Shown here piece by piece: positions 63,708-64,000 of a stretch of 64,000 bases of DNA. The translations under genes and the position numbers were made by a program. The notes beneath the pieces are model-generated. The model saw nothing but the letters and a program-made list of their open reading frames with translations, did not search any database and was not told the origin of the DNA. Source of the stretch: QHVT01 sp036389275 (GTDB taxonomy: Bacteria; Acidobacteriota; Thermoanaerobaculia; Gp7-AA8); contig DASVQE010000052.1 in NCBI GenBank assembly GCA_036389275.1, positions 62,001 through 126,000 of the forward strand, read 5' to 3'. Numbering within the stretch: position 1 is the first letter of the stretch; each line of letters begins with the position of its first letter.

Positions 63708-64000
63708 TGCCGCTCCTTCGCGTCCTCACGCACGCCGTGATCATCATCGCGTGCGCGTACCTCTTGCGGTTCTTCGCGCAAGCCGCACGCGCAAGCGCGC
63801 TCGTCTCCGTCCTGAATTTCTTGAGCGCGGGGTGGTACATAATCCTCGCGCTCGTCACGAGCGCCGCGATGCACAACCAGAAATCCGTCGTCATCGCCAT
63901 CTGCACCCTCGTTTCCCTGGGCTCAGCGCCGTTTGCCTCGATGGACGACTTCGCGCACACGATCGTTCCGATCGGCGTTGGCATCCTGTTGGGGACAGCA
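63707..64000 (+). CDS. Membrane protein, cut by the right edge
   Basis: ATG 63707 overlaps the preceding stop by one base. The visible 98 residues hold hydrophobic segments (VLTHAVIIIACAYLLRFFA; LVSVLNFLSAGWYIILALVT; VVIAICTLVSLGSAPFASM; IVPIGVGILLGTA). No family can be named from this part. It is the fourth gene of the coupled run starting at 61,913. Confidence 0.6.
   Translation, partial: MPLLRVLTHAVIIIACAYLLRFFAQAARASALVSVLNFLSAGWYIILALVTSAAMHNQKSVVIAICTLVSLGSAPFASMDDFAHTIVPIGVGILLGTA

Noticed and set aside
59000..64000. Right-hand attachment site inside the window
   Set aside because: No second copy of the tRNA 3' half was found up to base 64,000.

Overview
The window is GC-rich DNA from a bacterium. 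The evidence is Shine-Dalgarno sequences, Gram-negative signal peptides and lipoboxes, and a bacterial initiator-tRNA fragment with encoded CCA. The style of the giant LVIVD/Ig and RHS proteins and of the HTH-RHH regulators is reminiscent of Acidobacteriota, but this is an impression and not a proof.

Region 1 (1-35,723) is a chromosomal locus for giant exported proteins. A protein cut by the left edge (at least 4,878 residues) alternates about ten LVIVD-type beta-propellers with Ig-like domains. It is followed 53 bp later by a 6,725-residue RHS-type polymorphic toxin with a signal peptide, many Ig-like domains, an RHS shell and a C-terminal domain resembling restriction-endonuclease-fold nuclease toxins. 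Two bases downstream lies a pentapeptide-repeat protein that is the obvious candidate immunity gene. Both giant frames are intact over almost 35 kb.

Region 2 (35,918-36,040) is an integration junction. A hairpin terminator is followed by the 3' half of an initiator tRNA (minus strand). Identity to a tRNA ends at the anticodon loop. I read this as the displaced 3' end of a tRNA-fMet gene left behind when an element integrated. The other end is not in the window.

Region 3 (about 36.0-64.0 kb) is the integrated element. It starts with an alpha/beta hydrolase, then a minus-strand operon (unknown protein, coiled coil, HerA/VirB4-like ATPase, two HTH-RHH regulators, small protein), a plus-strand operon with a beta-class DNA methyltransferase, a decayed tyrosine integrase with a zinc ribbon, and a PHP-AAA (TrlF-like) ATPase gene. 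From 48.4 kb on it carries membrane coiled-coil proteins coupled to a vWA-like lipoprotein, an MBL-fold protein lacking its metal motif, two trypsin-like proteases without signal peptides, an envelope protein pair, XRE regulators, unknown genes, and a second lipoprotein/membrane module that runs off the right edge.

Many element genes are broken by single-base frameshifts or a stop codon, unlike the giant genes. This could be real decay of an immobilised island or local sequence error. The least familiar content is the pair of lipoprotein plus coiled-coil membrane modules with the cytoplasmic proteases, and the nuclease toxin paired with a pentapeptide-repeat immunity candidate.
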